This document shows positions 35,360 through 45,490 of a DNA stretch of 64,000 nucleotides, in pieces; within the stretch, counting starts at the first letter, position 1; each line of letters starts with the position of its first letter. The DNA is from Mercenaria mercenaria (lineage: Eukaryota > Mollusca > Bivalvia > Venerida > Veneridae). The notes beneath the pieces were generated by a model. That model worked only from the letters and a program-made list of their open reading frames with translations. It did not search any database and was not told the DNA's origin. Location: contig NC_069363.1 in assembly GCF_021730395.1 (NCBI RefSeq), positions 50,339,001 to 50,403,000 of the forward strand, read 5' to 3'. Made by a program: the position numbers and the translations under genes.

Positions 35360-36711
35360 TTACAGACGTAGATTCAAACTTGACCTAAAGATCATCAAGA
35401 TTAACATTCTGACTAAGTTTCATGAAGATACAGTCTTAAATGTGTTAAGAGTGTTAACAAGCTTTTCTTTTGATTTGACCTAGTGACCTAGTTTTAGACC
35501 CCACCTAACCCAGATTTGAACTTGACCTATAGATCATCAAGATCAACATTCTGACCAAGTTTCATTAAGATAAGTTTCTACAGTGTTAACTTGCTTTTCC
35601 TTTGATTTGACCTGGTGACCTAGTTTTTGATCCTACATAATCGAGATTCAAACCGGAACTTAAGACTATCAAGATTAAGACTCTGGCCAAGATTAATGAA
35701 GATACAGTCATAAATGTGGCCTCTACAGTGTTAACAAGCTTTTCATTTGATTTGACCTGGTGACCTAGTTTTTGATTCTACATAATCCAGATTCAAACTG
35801 GATCTTTAGACTATAAAGATTAAGATTCTGACCAAGATTAATGAAGATACAGTCATAAATGTGACCTCTACAGTGTTAACAAGCTTTTCATTTGATCTGA
35901 CCTGGTGACCTAGTTTTTAACCCCAGATGGTCCAATATCGAACTCGTCCAAGATTTTATTGAGGGAAAGAATCTGACCAAATTTCATTAAGATTGAGCCA
36001 AAATTGTGACCTCTAGAGTGTTAACAAGCTTTTCCTTTGATTTGACCTGGTGACCTAGTTTTGACCCCAGATAACCCAATATCAATCTCGTCCAAGATTT
36101 TATTGAAGGTAACATTCTGACCAAGTTTCATTACGATTGGACCAAAATTGTGACCTCTAGAGTGTTAACAAGCTTTTCCTTTGATTTGACCTGGTGACCT
36201 AGTTTTGACCCCAGATAACCCAATATCAAACTCGTCCAAGATTTTATTGAAGGTAACATTCTGACCAAGTTTCATTACGATTGGGCCAAAATTGTGACCT
36301 CTAGAGTGTTAACAATCTTTTCCTTTGATTAAACCTGGTGATCTAGTTTTTAACTCCAAATGACCCAATATCAAACTCGTTCAAGATTTTATTAAGATTA
36401 AGAATTTGACTAAGCTTCATAAAGATTGGGCCAAAATTGTGACCTCTAGAGTGTTAACAAGCTTTTCCTTTGATTTGACCTGGTTTTTGATCACAGATGA
36501 CCCAATATCGAACTCGTCCAAGATTTTATTAAGGGTAACATTCTGACTAAGTTTCATTAAGATTGTGCCAATGTTGTGACCTCTAGAGTGTTAACAGTCA
36601 AGTTGTTGACGACGGACGAGTGACGGACGGACGGACGACGGATGACGGACGACGACAGGGCGATCACAAAAACTCACCTTTGAGCACTTCGTGCTCAGAT
36701 GAGCTACAAAG
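35360..36711 (+). repeat. Family-A tandem array with intact 3' end
   Basis: Eight or so units of about 145 bp repeat 'agtgttaacaagcttttcc', 'tttgatttgacctggtgacc', 'agatgacccaatatc' and 'aacattctgaccaagtttca'. It closes with GACGGACGACGGATGACGG-type sequence and a terminal hairpin (36672-36705) whose inner stem is GAGCACTTCGTGCTC, then GAGCTAC. The 5' end with ACAAGAG is missing. Confidence 0.75.
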
Positions 36712-39405
36712 GGGCATAATTCATGAAATATTGGTGCAACAGTGACGCACCTTGTGTCATGTTGAATCAAATCCATTTTGTAATAACTTGAGATATAGTG
36801 AAAATGCATCAAAATTTACCTTTAATTCTAAGTGAAAGGTGCATAATTCATGAAAAATTGGTGCCAGAGTTATGGACCTTGCGTCACATGATGTAGGTGA
36901 TAAGGTGGAAAAACTATTTTAAGTTTGAATCAAATCCATTCAGTTATAACTGAGATAGAGTGAAAGTGCATCAAAACTTTAGCCTGAAATTAGAAGTAAA
37001 AAGGGAGGATATTTCATGAAATAATGATGCAAGAGTTATGGCCCTTGTGTCATATGATGTGAGTGATGATGTTGAACAATTACTTAAGTTTGAGTCAAAT
37101 CCATTCAGTAATAACTGAGATGGAGTGAAAGTGCATCAAAACTTTAACCTGAAATTAGAAGTAAAAAGGGGGCGTAATTCAGGAAAAACTGGTGCAAGAG
37201 TTATGGCCCTTGTGTCATATGATGTGAGTGATGATGTTGAACAACTATTTTAAGTTTGAATCAAATCCACTTGGTAATAATTGTGGAAGTGCACCTAAAC
37301 TTTAACCTGAAATTCTAAGTAAAAAGGGGGGATAATTCATGAAATATTGGTGCCAGAGTATTGACCCTTGTGCCATATGATGTGAATGATGATGAGGAAC
37401 AACTATTTAAAGTTTGAATCAAATCCATTTAGTAATAACTGTGATAAAATGAGAGTGCACCAAAACTTTAACCTGAAACTCTAAGTAAAAAAAAAGGGAG
37501 GGAAGGTGGGGGGTGGGGGGGGGGGGGGGGGGGGGTGGAGATAATTCATAAAATATTTGTGCCATATGATGTGAGTGATGATGCTGAACAACTATTTTAA
37601 GTTTGAAGCAAATCTATTTAGTATTAACTGAGATAAAGTGAAAGTGCACCAAAACCAAATAAACAAGAGGACCATGATGGTCCTGAATTGCTCACCTGTC
37701 TCCACATGGACTAATTTTCATGAAGATCCATTGAAAAATATGGCTTCTAGAGAAGTCACAAGGTTTTTCTATTATTTGACCTAATTACCTAGTTTTTGAA
37801 GGCACATGATCCAGTTTTGAACTTGACCTAGATATTATCAAGGTGAACATTCTCACCAATTTTCATGAAGATCTCATGAAGAGTATGACCTCTAGAGAGG
37901 TCACAAGGTTTTTCTATTTTTATACCTACTGACCTAGTTTTGATCAAACGTGACCTAGTTTCAAACTTTATCTAGATATCATCAAGGTGAACATTCAGAC
38001 AAATTTTCATGAAGATCCATTGAAAAATATGGCCTCTTAGAGTGGTCAAAAGGTTTTTCTATTTTTAGACCTACCAGTTTTTAATCGCAGTTGACCCAGT
38101 TTCGAACTTGACCTAGATATCATCAAGATGAATATTCAGACCAACTTTCATACAGATCCCATGAAAAATATGGCCTCTAGAGAGGTCACAAGGTTTTCTT
38201 ATTATTTGACCTACTGACCTAGTTCTTGACGGCATGTGACCCAGTTTCAAATTTGACCTAGATATCATCAAGGTGAACATTCCGACCTATTTTCATGAAG
38301 ATCCATTGGAAAGTATGGCCTCTAGAGAGGTCACAAGGTTTTTCTATTTTTAGACCTACTGACCTAGTTTTTGACCGCAGTAGACCCAGTTTCGAACTTG
38401 ACCTAGATATTATCAAGATGAACATTCAGATCAACTTTCATACAGATCCCCTGAAAAATATGGCCTCTAGAGAGGTCACAAGGTTTTCCTATTATTTGAC
38501 CTACTGACCTAGTTTTTAAAGGCACGTAACCCAGTTTCAAACTTAAGCTAGATAACATCAAGGTGAACATTCTGACCAATTTTCATGAAGATCCATTGAA
38601 AAGTATGGCCTCTAGAGAGGTCAAAAGGTTTTTCTATTTTCAGACCTACTGACTTAGTTTTTGACCACAGCTGACCCATTTTCAAACCTAACTTAGATAT
38701 CATTAAGATAAACATTCAGACCAACCTTCATACAGATCCCCTGAAAAATATGGCCTCTAGAGAGGTCACAAGGTTTTTCTATTATTTATACCTACTGACC
38801 TAGTTTTTAAAGGCACGTGATCCAGTTTCAAACTTATCCTAGATAACAACAAAGTAAACACTTTGACAAATTTTCATGAAGTTCCATTGAAAAGTATGGC
38901 CTCTAGAGAGGTCACAAGGTTTTTCTATTTTTAGACCTACTGACCTAGTTTTTGACCGCACGTGACCCAGTTTCAAACTTGACCTAGATATCATCAAGAT
39001 AAACATTCTGACCAACTTTCATAAAGATCCCATGAAAAATGTGACCTCTATAGTGGTCACAAGCAAAACTTTACGGACGCACGCACGCACGGACGGACGG
39101 ACGACGGACGACGGACGCCACGCTATCACAAAAGCTCACCTTGTCACTTTGTGACAGGTGAGCTGAAAAGGGGGATAATTCATGAAATATTAGTGCAAGA
39201 GTTATGACCCTTGTGCCATATGATGTGAGTGATGATGAGGAACAACTATTTAAAGTCTGAAGTAAACCCATCAAGTAATACCAAAGATAAAAAGAAAGTG
39301 CATCAAAACTTTAACCAAAGTGCGGACGCGGAAGGACGCCGACGCCGACGCCGACTCCAGGTCGAGTAGGATAGCTTTCCATACTTCGTATAGTCGAGCT
39401 AAAAA
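36712..39405 (+). repeat. Family-B tandem array split by a family-A element
   Basis: Units of ~115 bp repeat 'aattcatgaaatattggtgc', 'gttatggcccttgtgtcat', 'atgatgtgagtgatgatg' and 'gaaagtgcatcaaaacttta'. The array stops at 37662, where the element 37663-39168 is inserted, and resumes at 39169 with the same phrase. It ends at about 39405 with (GACGCC)n, ATACTTCGTAT hairpin and AGTCGAGCTAAAA. A long G run lies at 37510-37544. The 5' end is lost at the junction with the preceding array. Confidence 0.75.
37663..39168 (+). repeat. Complete family-A element with matched, altered termini
   Basis: The 5' end is ACAAGAG, hairpin GGACCATGATGGTCC, then GCTCACCTGTC. The 3' end is a GGACGGACGGACGACGG-type stretch, hairpin with inner stem GTCACTTTGTGAC (39133-39164) and GACAGGTGAGCTGAAAA. 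Between lie about ten ~140-bp units alternating in two types ('tagagaggtcacaaggtttt', 'ctatttttagacctactgac', 'ttcatgaagatccattgaaa'), so the higher-order period is near 280 bp. Its sub-terminal repeats differ from other family-A copies at both ends in a complementary way. Confidence 0.85.
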
Positions 39406-39418
39406 GGACATAATTCAA

Positions 39419-40375
39419 ACAAGAGCTGTCCATAAGACAGCAAATGCTCGACTATTTGAATTGTTGTCCCAGATGCAGGAATATTACCCTTAATGTTGAA
39501 ATATCTATGAACTTTCAATCTTATATCTGCATTAGTTTTGGAGATAGTAACTTGCATGCAAAACTCAGACCGGAAGTTTTAAGTTCGCAGGGACATATGT
39601 TGGTCAAAATGCATGTCAGAGTTATGGGACTTGATGCTATAACCAAGTTTTATAACCCTGAAGATACAGTAGAGTTTCAATTCAATATCTGCATTTATTT
39701 GGAGAAAGTAGCTTCCATGCAAAACTTTAACCAGGCTTTTCTAAGTCCATAAGGGGGTATTAATTAGCCAAATTGTATGTCAGAGTTATGGCTTTCGATG
39801 CTATCACCTAGATGTATGACCCTGAATACACATGTGAATTCAATATCTGCAATAGTTTTGGAGATAGTAACTTGGGTGTAAAACTTTAACCAGGATTTTC
39901 TAAGTCCAAAAGGGGGCATAATTTGGTCAAAATACATGTCAGAGTTATGTGACTTGACCCAGTGAGGTTGGTATTTGACCTTGAAAAAGAAAAAAAATAA
40001 GTTTCAAAGCTATATGCCTTTAAATGATAGCCTTATGTACTTGCACGCAAAACTTTAACCAGAATTTTCTAAGTCCAAGCGGGGGCATAATTTGGCCAAA
40101 ATACATGAAAAATTGATGCTGTCACCTAGTTTTATGACCCTGAATACACATGTGAAGTTTCAATTCAATATCTGCATTTGGCCAAAATACATGTCAGAGA
40201 TATGGGACTTGACCCAGTGAGGTTGGTAATTCACCTAGAAAAAGAGACAGTAACTTTCAAAGCAGTATGTCTTTAAATTATAGCCGTATGTATTTGCATG
40301 CAAAACTTTAACCAAGGTGTCACGCCGACGTCGACGTGAGTAGAATAGCCAGACTATTCATCGAATAGTCGAGCT
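39419..40375 (+). repeat. Complete family-B element
   Basis: The 5' end is ACAAGAG, hairpin GCTGTCCATAAGACAGC, then GCTCGACTATT. The 3' end is CGCCGACGTCGACG, hairpin GACTATTCATCGAATAGTC, then GAGCTTATAA. Internal units of roughly 160 bp repeat 'caattcaatatctgca', 'gcaaaactttaacca', 'tctaagtccaa' and 'gggggcataatttggcc'. It is non-coding. Confidence 0.8.
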
Positions 40376-40770
40376 TATAATTATAATCGGACATACAGGC
40401 GAAATGCGCATTTCAACGTCATGTTGATGATATATACCAATTTCGTTTGAAATGAGTGGAAATTGTAGGAGCTGAATATAAATAAAAGACGGACGGACGG
40501 CAGAACATTTCAAACATTATAAAAGTAAAGTGTTTGCTTATTATAACGTCACTCGTACTGAAAGGGCAAGCAATATTGGCTAATGAGACATCTACATACA
40601 TTGATTACCAGTGGCATAGATCACCATGGGCATAGAATAGCAATCTGACATAAATCCCGAAAATATGTTCATTTCCGCTTCATTTGGATGATGTATACTA
40701 AGCTTCATTTGAACTAGCTTCCACACAGGAAAGAATTCAACACTCCAATTGAGGATTTGAACACTTAAGG
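40376..40770 (+). repeat. Family-D tandem units
   Basis: Degenerate units with 'ggacatacaggcgaaatgcg', 'gttgatgatatataccaatt' and 'gacggacggacgg', followed by a second partial unit ('cgaaaatatgttcatttcc'). No gene. Confidence 0.55.
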
Positions 40771-40775
40771 GTGAG

Positions 40776-41070
40776 GTGTGGTGGCCGATTTCGGCCATTT
40801 CACGGGGCGAAAACTCGCTATTTAGCGGGTTCACGAGGCGAACAGTCGAGATTTAGTTACTCAAATGGCAAAGGCGCGGAGCGAAAACACGATAATTGTC
40901 GCTCTTCAAATGTCGAGTTTTCGCCTCGCGGCCCCGCTAATTATCATGCTTTCACTCCAAGCCCCCAATAAAAAGCGAGTTTTTGCCCCTGTCCCCGCCA
41001 TTTCAATTTGTTAATTCCCGTGTTTTCGCTCAGCGGCGAAAACGAGAAATGGCAGAAATCAGCCACCATA
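40776..41070. mobile_element. 295-bp MITE with GCGAAAAC motifs
   Basis: The tips TGTGGTGGCCGATTTCGGCC and (from the right) TATGGTGGCTGATTTCTGCC are inverted repeats. GTGAG flanks both sides (40771-40775, 41071-41075). The interior repeats GCGAAAAC-like motifs in both orientations. It is non-coding. Confidence 0.7.
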
Positions 41071-41099
41071 GTGAGGAGAAAGTAATTTAAAATATGTGA

Positions 41100-41690
41100 C
41101 ATTAGATTATTACTGGGACGACAGTTAACATACAGTGAAATTGAGAAATTTGCAACAACATTTTAACCAGTACTGTCACATTATTTGACCCCAGTGACCT
41201 TGACCTTTATGATACCTGACGAGATGGCTGTCCCCTGTTCCAATATCAACCCTTCTCTGGCAGTAATAAAAGGAATATAATAAAATTGCGTATCTTGCCA
41301 TAAAACTGATCTGAATGTGACGCTAACGCCAAAGCCGACAAAGTACTGAAAGGGGCGTATCAAATTGGTAGGAAGGGTTATAGAAGTAATGTCATTAAGA
41401 TGATATTACAATAGCGAATATAGGTGCGAAGATTGTTCCATTGTGATGTGCAGTTACTGGGATACCAAACTGCTGGCAATTGTACAAAAACGAAAATGAT
41501 TTTAAGTGAAAGCAAGTGTTATAGAAACTGTGCCTTTAAGATGGTATTATAATAGAAAAGGCATGTATGAAGTTTCATTCTGTTGTGATGAATAATAACA
41601 GAGATATGAGATTGCCGAAAATCGTTGACAAGCTGTCTACACATGAGTATCGTAATAGCTGTGATGGATTTCGTCACAGTGAGCTAAATT
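41100..41690 (+). repeat. Degenerate tandem-repeat element with a terminal hairpin
   Basis: Units of about 125 bp repeat 'ttgtgatg', 'aataacagagatatgag' and 'gaaagcaagtgttatagaa'-type phrases. The end at 41657-41685 has an inner hairpin CTGTGA...TCACAG followed by TGAGCTAAA, the family-A style of closure with another stem sequence. No start with ACAAGAG is seen. Confidence 0.55.
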
Positions 41691-41881
41691 ACAGACATGT
41701 ATATATAAGTACTTCTATGATTAAAATTGAAGAATGAAAACTTCTACTCACATTTCTACATATTTTTAATTCAGATACGTTTGTATACTGTTCCAAATTC
41801 GTTACCTTTATTTATTACCGTATTAGATATTGTTTTCAGTTCGTAAGTTACTACCTGCGAAGTGTATGATTTGATATCCTA

Positions 41882-42922
41882 TCATTTTTCTGTTAATTTA
41901 AAATTGTTTTTCTCTACCATTAACCCCCAAACTTTTTTCATTGTACTTGTAACATTCGCTCTAAACATCATCGCCATGTATGGACACTTTTCTTTTTTGT
42001 TTTTATAACAATTGATAGCAATTCCAACACCAAATATTACGTCTTTGCCGAATCTTAAAGTTTTATATTGAATTCCTGAAACTTTCATGGGAACCAGTCC
42101 ATACAAATAGACGTCATCAACCCAGAAAAATGGCGTCTCCGTCGCTGATTTGTACAGGGCTGGTACCAGATCATTTGTAAAGATAACCAGAAACCCTTGA
42201 CAATACTCTGGATAGATTGTTTGGTTAGGGAATATAGATTCATTGACATACCATTTAGATCTTCGGTTTCTCAGAATTTTGTTTTTATAAATTCGCCGAC
42301 ATGACATATATTTTTTCTTAGTCACAAAAGACGGCATGTACTTAGACAGAAAGTAAAACATATTGACGATCACGTCGTCATCGACCTTTAGTATGATTTT
42401 AGCGTTTCTACACTTTTCACTTAACCACTTGTATGCCATGACACCTTTGTATGTAAGGTTGTGATAATCGTCTATAAAATCACCTTGAAGGATGTCAGCA
42501 TGTTGGGAGAACTCCTTCTCTAGTTCCGCTTGAAAGCTCATATTTTTCACTGCACCTAACAAAAACAATACTCTGACAGAACCAAGGTTAGGATAATAAG
42601 AGTTATTGGTCCAGGTTTCTCTCATTGTTTGCCGACGATCTTGATGGGTTGGAGCCGAGTGCACGATTATCAACGCGGTTAAATTGACATACGACGTGCA
42701 CAGCACGGGATTCTCTAGTAAATAAGTATTGACCTCGTGTTTAATACTTGACGAAAGTTTTTGCACAGATGGTATGGATGAATGGTTAGCATGGAAAACA
42801 GTCTCTCTAGTCACTTTAGCTATTTTTACTTGTCTGAGTAGGAGATTTATCCAAACCAGACTATTTCCCAGACTATACACAGTTATAGTCAGCAGAAACG
42901 CGACATATTTATAGTATTTCAT
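41882..42922 (-). CDS. Beta-1,3-glycosyltransferase, GT31 family (gene 3)
   Basis: Predicted 346-residue single-exon type II Golgi enzyme, closest to gene 2. Residues 7-27 form the membrane anchor. The catalytic part carries RETW at 101-104, KVDDDV with DDD at 181-183, YPEYCQG at 237-243 and FWVDDVY at 266-272. Residues 142-210 are identical to gene 2, as are the 30 residues around the FWVDDVY motif, while the stem and the last ~60 residues differ and the C-terminus is shorter. The MKYY start matches gene 2. About 120-150 bp beyond the stop and roughly 430 bp upstream also align with gene 2. The frame is whole. Substrate specificity may differ from gene 2, but nothing here decides it. Confidence 0.93.
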   Translation of the reverse strand: MKYYKYVAFLLTITVYSLGNSLVWINLLLRQVKIAKVTRETVFHANHSSIPSVQKLSSSIKHEVNTYLLENPVLCTSYVNLTALIIVHSAPTHQDRRQTMRETWTNNSYYPNLGSVRVLFLLGAVKNMSFQAELEKEFSQHADILQGDFIDDYHNLTYKGVMAYKWLSEKCRNAKIILKVDDDVIVNMFYFLSKYMPSFVTKKKYMSCRRIYKNKILRNRRSKWYVNESIFPNQTIYPEYCQGFLVIFTNDLVPALYKSATETPFFWVDDVYLYGLVPMKVSGIQYKTLRFGKDVIFGVGIAINCYKNKKEKCPYMAMMFRANVTSTMKKVWGLMVEKNNFKLTEK

Positions 42923-42948
42923 GCTGCAAATATGTAACGATATATACG

Positions 42949-42964
42949 CAATCCTTACTTAATA
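42949..42964 (-). promoter_or_regulatory. Conserved block upstream of GT31 gene 3
   Basis: ATTAAGTAAGGATTGC on the minus strand, 26 bp before the start codon, followed by GTATATATCG. It is the counterpart of 25253-25268. The TATATA stretch is TATA-like but very close to the ATG. Confidence 0.3.
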
Positions 42965-43027
42965 ATTTAATACTGTGTGAATTACTTAACCCACGCAAGT
43001 GTTCTCTTGTACGATGCCAGTAGTACT

Positions 43028-43260
43028 ATTAGAATGCCTCCCAGTGAGATGCTTAGATTTCCGTGTGACACGCTTAGATTTCCGTGTGAGATGCTTAGAC
43101 TTCCTGTGAGATACTTTTATTTGTCAGTGAAATTCCTATATTTCTCTTTGAAATGACAATATTTCTCAGTAAGATGCCTATATTTATCTGTGAGACGTAA
43201 ATATTCCTCCTTGAAATGTCAATATGTCTCTGTTAGGTACCAATATATTAATATAAGATG
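43028..43260. repeat. 21-bp tandem repeats upstream of GT31 gene 3
   Basis: About eleven units of 21 bp can be laid out in register, for example 'gcttagatttccgtgtgaga', 'cctatatttctctttgaaat' and 'cctatatttatctgtgagac'. The related array beside gene 2 (25320-25530) has lost regularity through indels. Confidence 0.75.
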
Positions 43261-43354
43261 TCAAAGTCAGGTGCCAAATAGTGATTTTGTCGTATTCTTT
43301 CGCAGTACGGTGCAACGTCTATTGTGAAAGTTACCTACAATATAGAATAAAAAC

Positions 43355-45262
43355 TGTCTAATGACGGCGCGCTCGACTATTTGAAGCCCTTTCGTGTAAT
43401 ATAAGTTACATACAAAAGCATTAGCAACATTTTCTAAGTTAAAAAAGGGTCATTGTTTTGCCCAAATGGGAGCCAGAATTATATTACTTGCCATGTGAGA
43501 TCGTCCTATGACGCTAAATACGGGTGAAGGATCTGAAAACATTTGGTTAAGTAATTCCTGAGAAACATGCTCACATGCAAAACTTTCTATGCTGAAATGG
43601 GGCATAATTTTGACAGAATAAAGGCTAGAGTTACGTTACTTGTCCTGGGAGGTCATCTTATGATGCTGAAGACATCTGAGAAGTTTGGAAGCATATCATG
43701 AGCGTAGGAGCGAGTTTAACTTTCGGGGGGGGGGGGGGGGGGGGGGGGGGCAAACCCTTTCGACCGGCGGCAGTGACAGGGGGTGAGGAGGGGGGGTGCG
43801 GGTGCGGCAAGGTATCCCCGGTGCATTATTCATGACAAAGCCTCAAAGCCGTGTACAGAGGCCAAATGGGCCATAGGCCCCCTCAAGCCTCTATGTTTTA
43901 GCAATCAATGAGTTATTCTGATGATACACATACGACTAAGCACTGAACTGTCTTAATCAGTCATATTATGTATTGTTCTAATTAAGTGTGCCATTTTTTT
44001 TACATTCTTCTGTTGAAGCACTGGATATACAATCAATTAGCGCTGCATTTGTCTAATTTTGATATAAAAATTGTGGAAATATCATTTTCCTTTAATAGAC
44101 AACGAAAAACAAAGAAAATACATAACATTTGTAAACATGCGTAAACAGGCACAGATTTTTCAGACGCTCAAACCGGAACTGTAGTTATTGCGCTCAATGA
44201 TATATTATTTTTATAAAATGCAATAAAAAATCATTGGCGTGGCGCGTACATATTTCAGTACTGACACTACGGAAAGAGACAAGTCAGAATACAAGGGAAG
44301 GCCAAATGCAAATCAGAAATCAGGTTGAAAAGAATTATATGATGCTAAGTAAATGTTATATTACACTCTCTTTTCCAAAATATTGGTGGTGGGGAGGGGG
44401 GGGGGGGCAATCTATAGTTTGACCCCCTCTCTCCTAGCTTTGGGGCGGGGGGGGGGGCTGGCCCCCGCTGCCCTCCCCCCCCCCCTGCTCCTACGCCTAT
44501 GCATATGACCCATTAGTTTCTGAGAAACCTACTTACTTGCAAAACTTTGACCTGAACTTCTGAGTGTTAAAAAGGGGTATAATGTTGACAAAATAAAAGC
44601 TAGAGTTATGTACTCGTCCTCGGAGATCATGTCATGATGCTGAAGACATGCGTGAAATTTGAAAGCATTTTGCCTAGAGGTTTCTTGGGAACTTTAACCT
44701 GGAATTAGTTGAAAAGGTACATATTTTTGCACAAAATAAAAGCTAGAGTTATGTAACTTGTCCTTGGATGTCATCTTAAGATGCTGAAGACATTTGTGAA
44801 GTTTGAAAGTGATTGTCCCAGTAGCTTCTGAGAAACCTGCTTATATGCAAAAATTTAACCTGAACTTTTTAGTTAAAAAGGGGGCATAAGTTTCAAAAGA
44901 TATAAGCTAGAGTTATGATACTTGTCCTGACAGGTCATCTCATAATGTCAAAGACATGTGTTAAGTTCGAAAGCATTTGACATAACAGTTTTTGATAAAC
45001 ATGCTTACATGCAAAACTTTAATCTGAAATTCTGAAGTTAAAAAGGGGCATAATTTTTACAACAAAAAACTTGAGTAAAGCAGCTTGTCATGGAAGGTCA
45101 TCTAATGATGACATGGTATTTGGCCTAGTAGTTGTAGAGGAATTTGCCTACATGCAAAACTTTTGTGACGCAGACACCGACGCCGACGCCGACGCCGACG
45201 TAAGGGTGATTACAAAAGCTCTACTTTTTGAAAAAAAAAATCAAATAGCTGAGCTTAAAATA
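43355..45262 (+). repeat. Family-B element interrupted by a G-rich MITE
   Basis: The start keeps GCTCGACTATTTGAA, but the ACAAGAG/hairpin part is worn. The units (~150 bp) repeat 'gaagacatgtgtgaagtttg', 'tttctgagaaacctgctta', 'tgcaaaactttaacctgaa' and 'aaaggggcataattttgac'. The end has (GACGCC)n at about 45177-45200, a degenerate hairpin and AGCTGAGCTTAAAA. The element at 43697-44501 interrupts it. Confidence 0.75.
43697..44501. mobile_element. 805-bp G-tract element with 5-bp target duplication
   Basis: The tips are CATGAGCGTAGGAGC and, from the right, CATAGGCGTAGGAGC. CATAT repeats flank it (43692-43696, 44502-44506), and the host repeat resumes in phase afterwards. Runs of G (43724-43750 and 44396-44407) and a terminal C run (44475-44486) give it extreme strand asymmetry near the ends. 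No coding frame is seen. Confidence 0.8.
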
Positions 45263-45347
45263 AACATGTGTTATAGCAGCTATATACCCTAGCTTAAAAC
45301 ACCCTTTGTTAGTTTTGTCCATTATAAAGGTTATTGTACCGATACCG

Positions 45348-45481
45348 CTCTATACACACGATTATTTCACTATACCTGTCCATTATTAACCTGTAACTTT
45401 CCATTCTTAAAATAATGGATACTTTAAGAATGGACAATTAGCAGGTAATGGACATCTATAGTAACCACCTTGTGTGTTGAG
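45348..45481. mobile_element. 134-bp palindromic MITE
   Basis: The arms share 'tgtccatta', 'cctg' and 'tccattcttaaa' in reverse complement around a short centre near 45418. The tips read CTCTATACACAC and, from the right, CTCAACACACA. Confidence 0.6.
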
Positions 45482-45490
45482 GGGTGCGAG

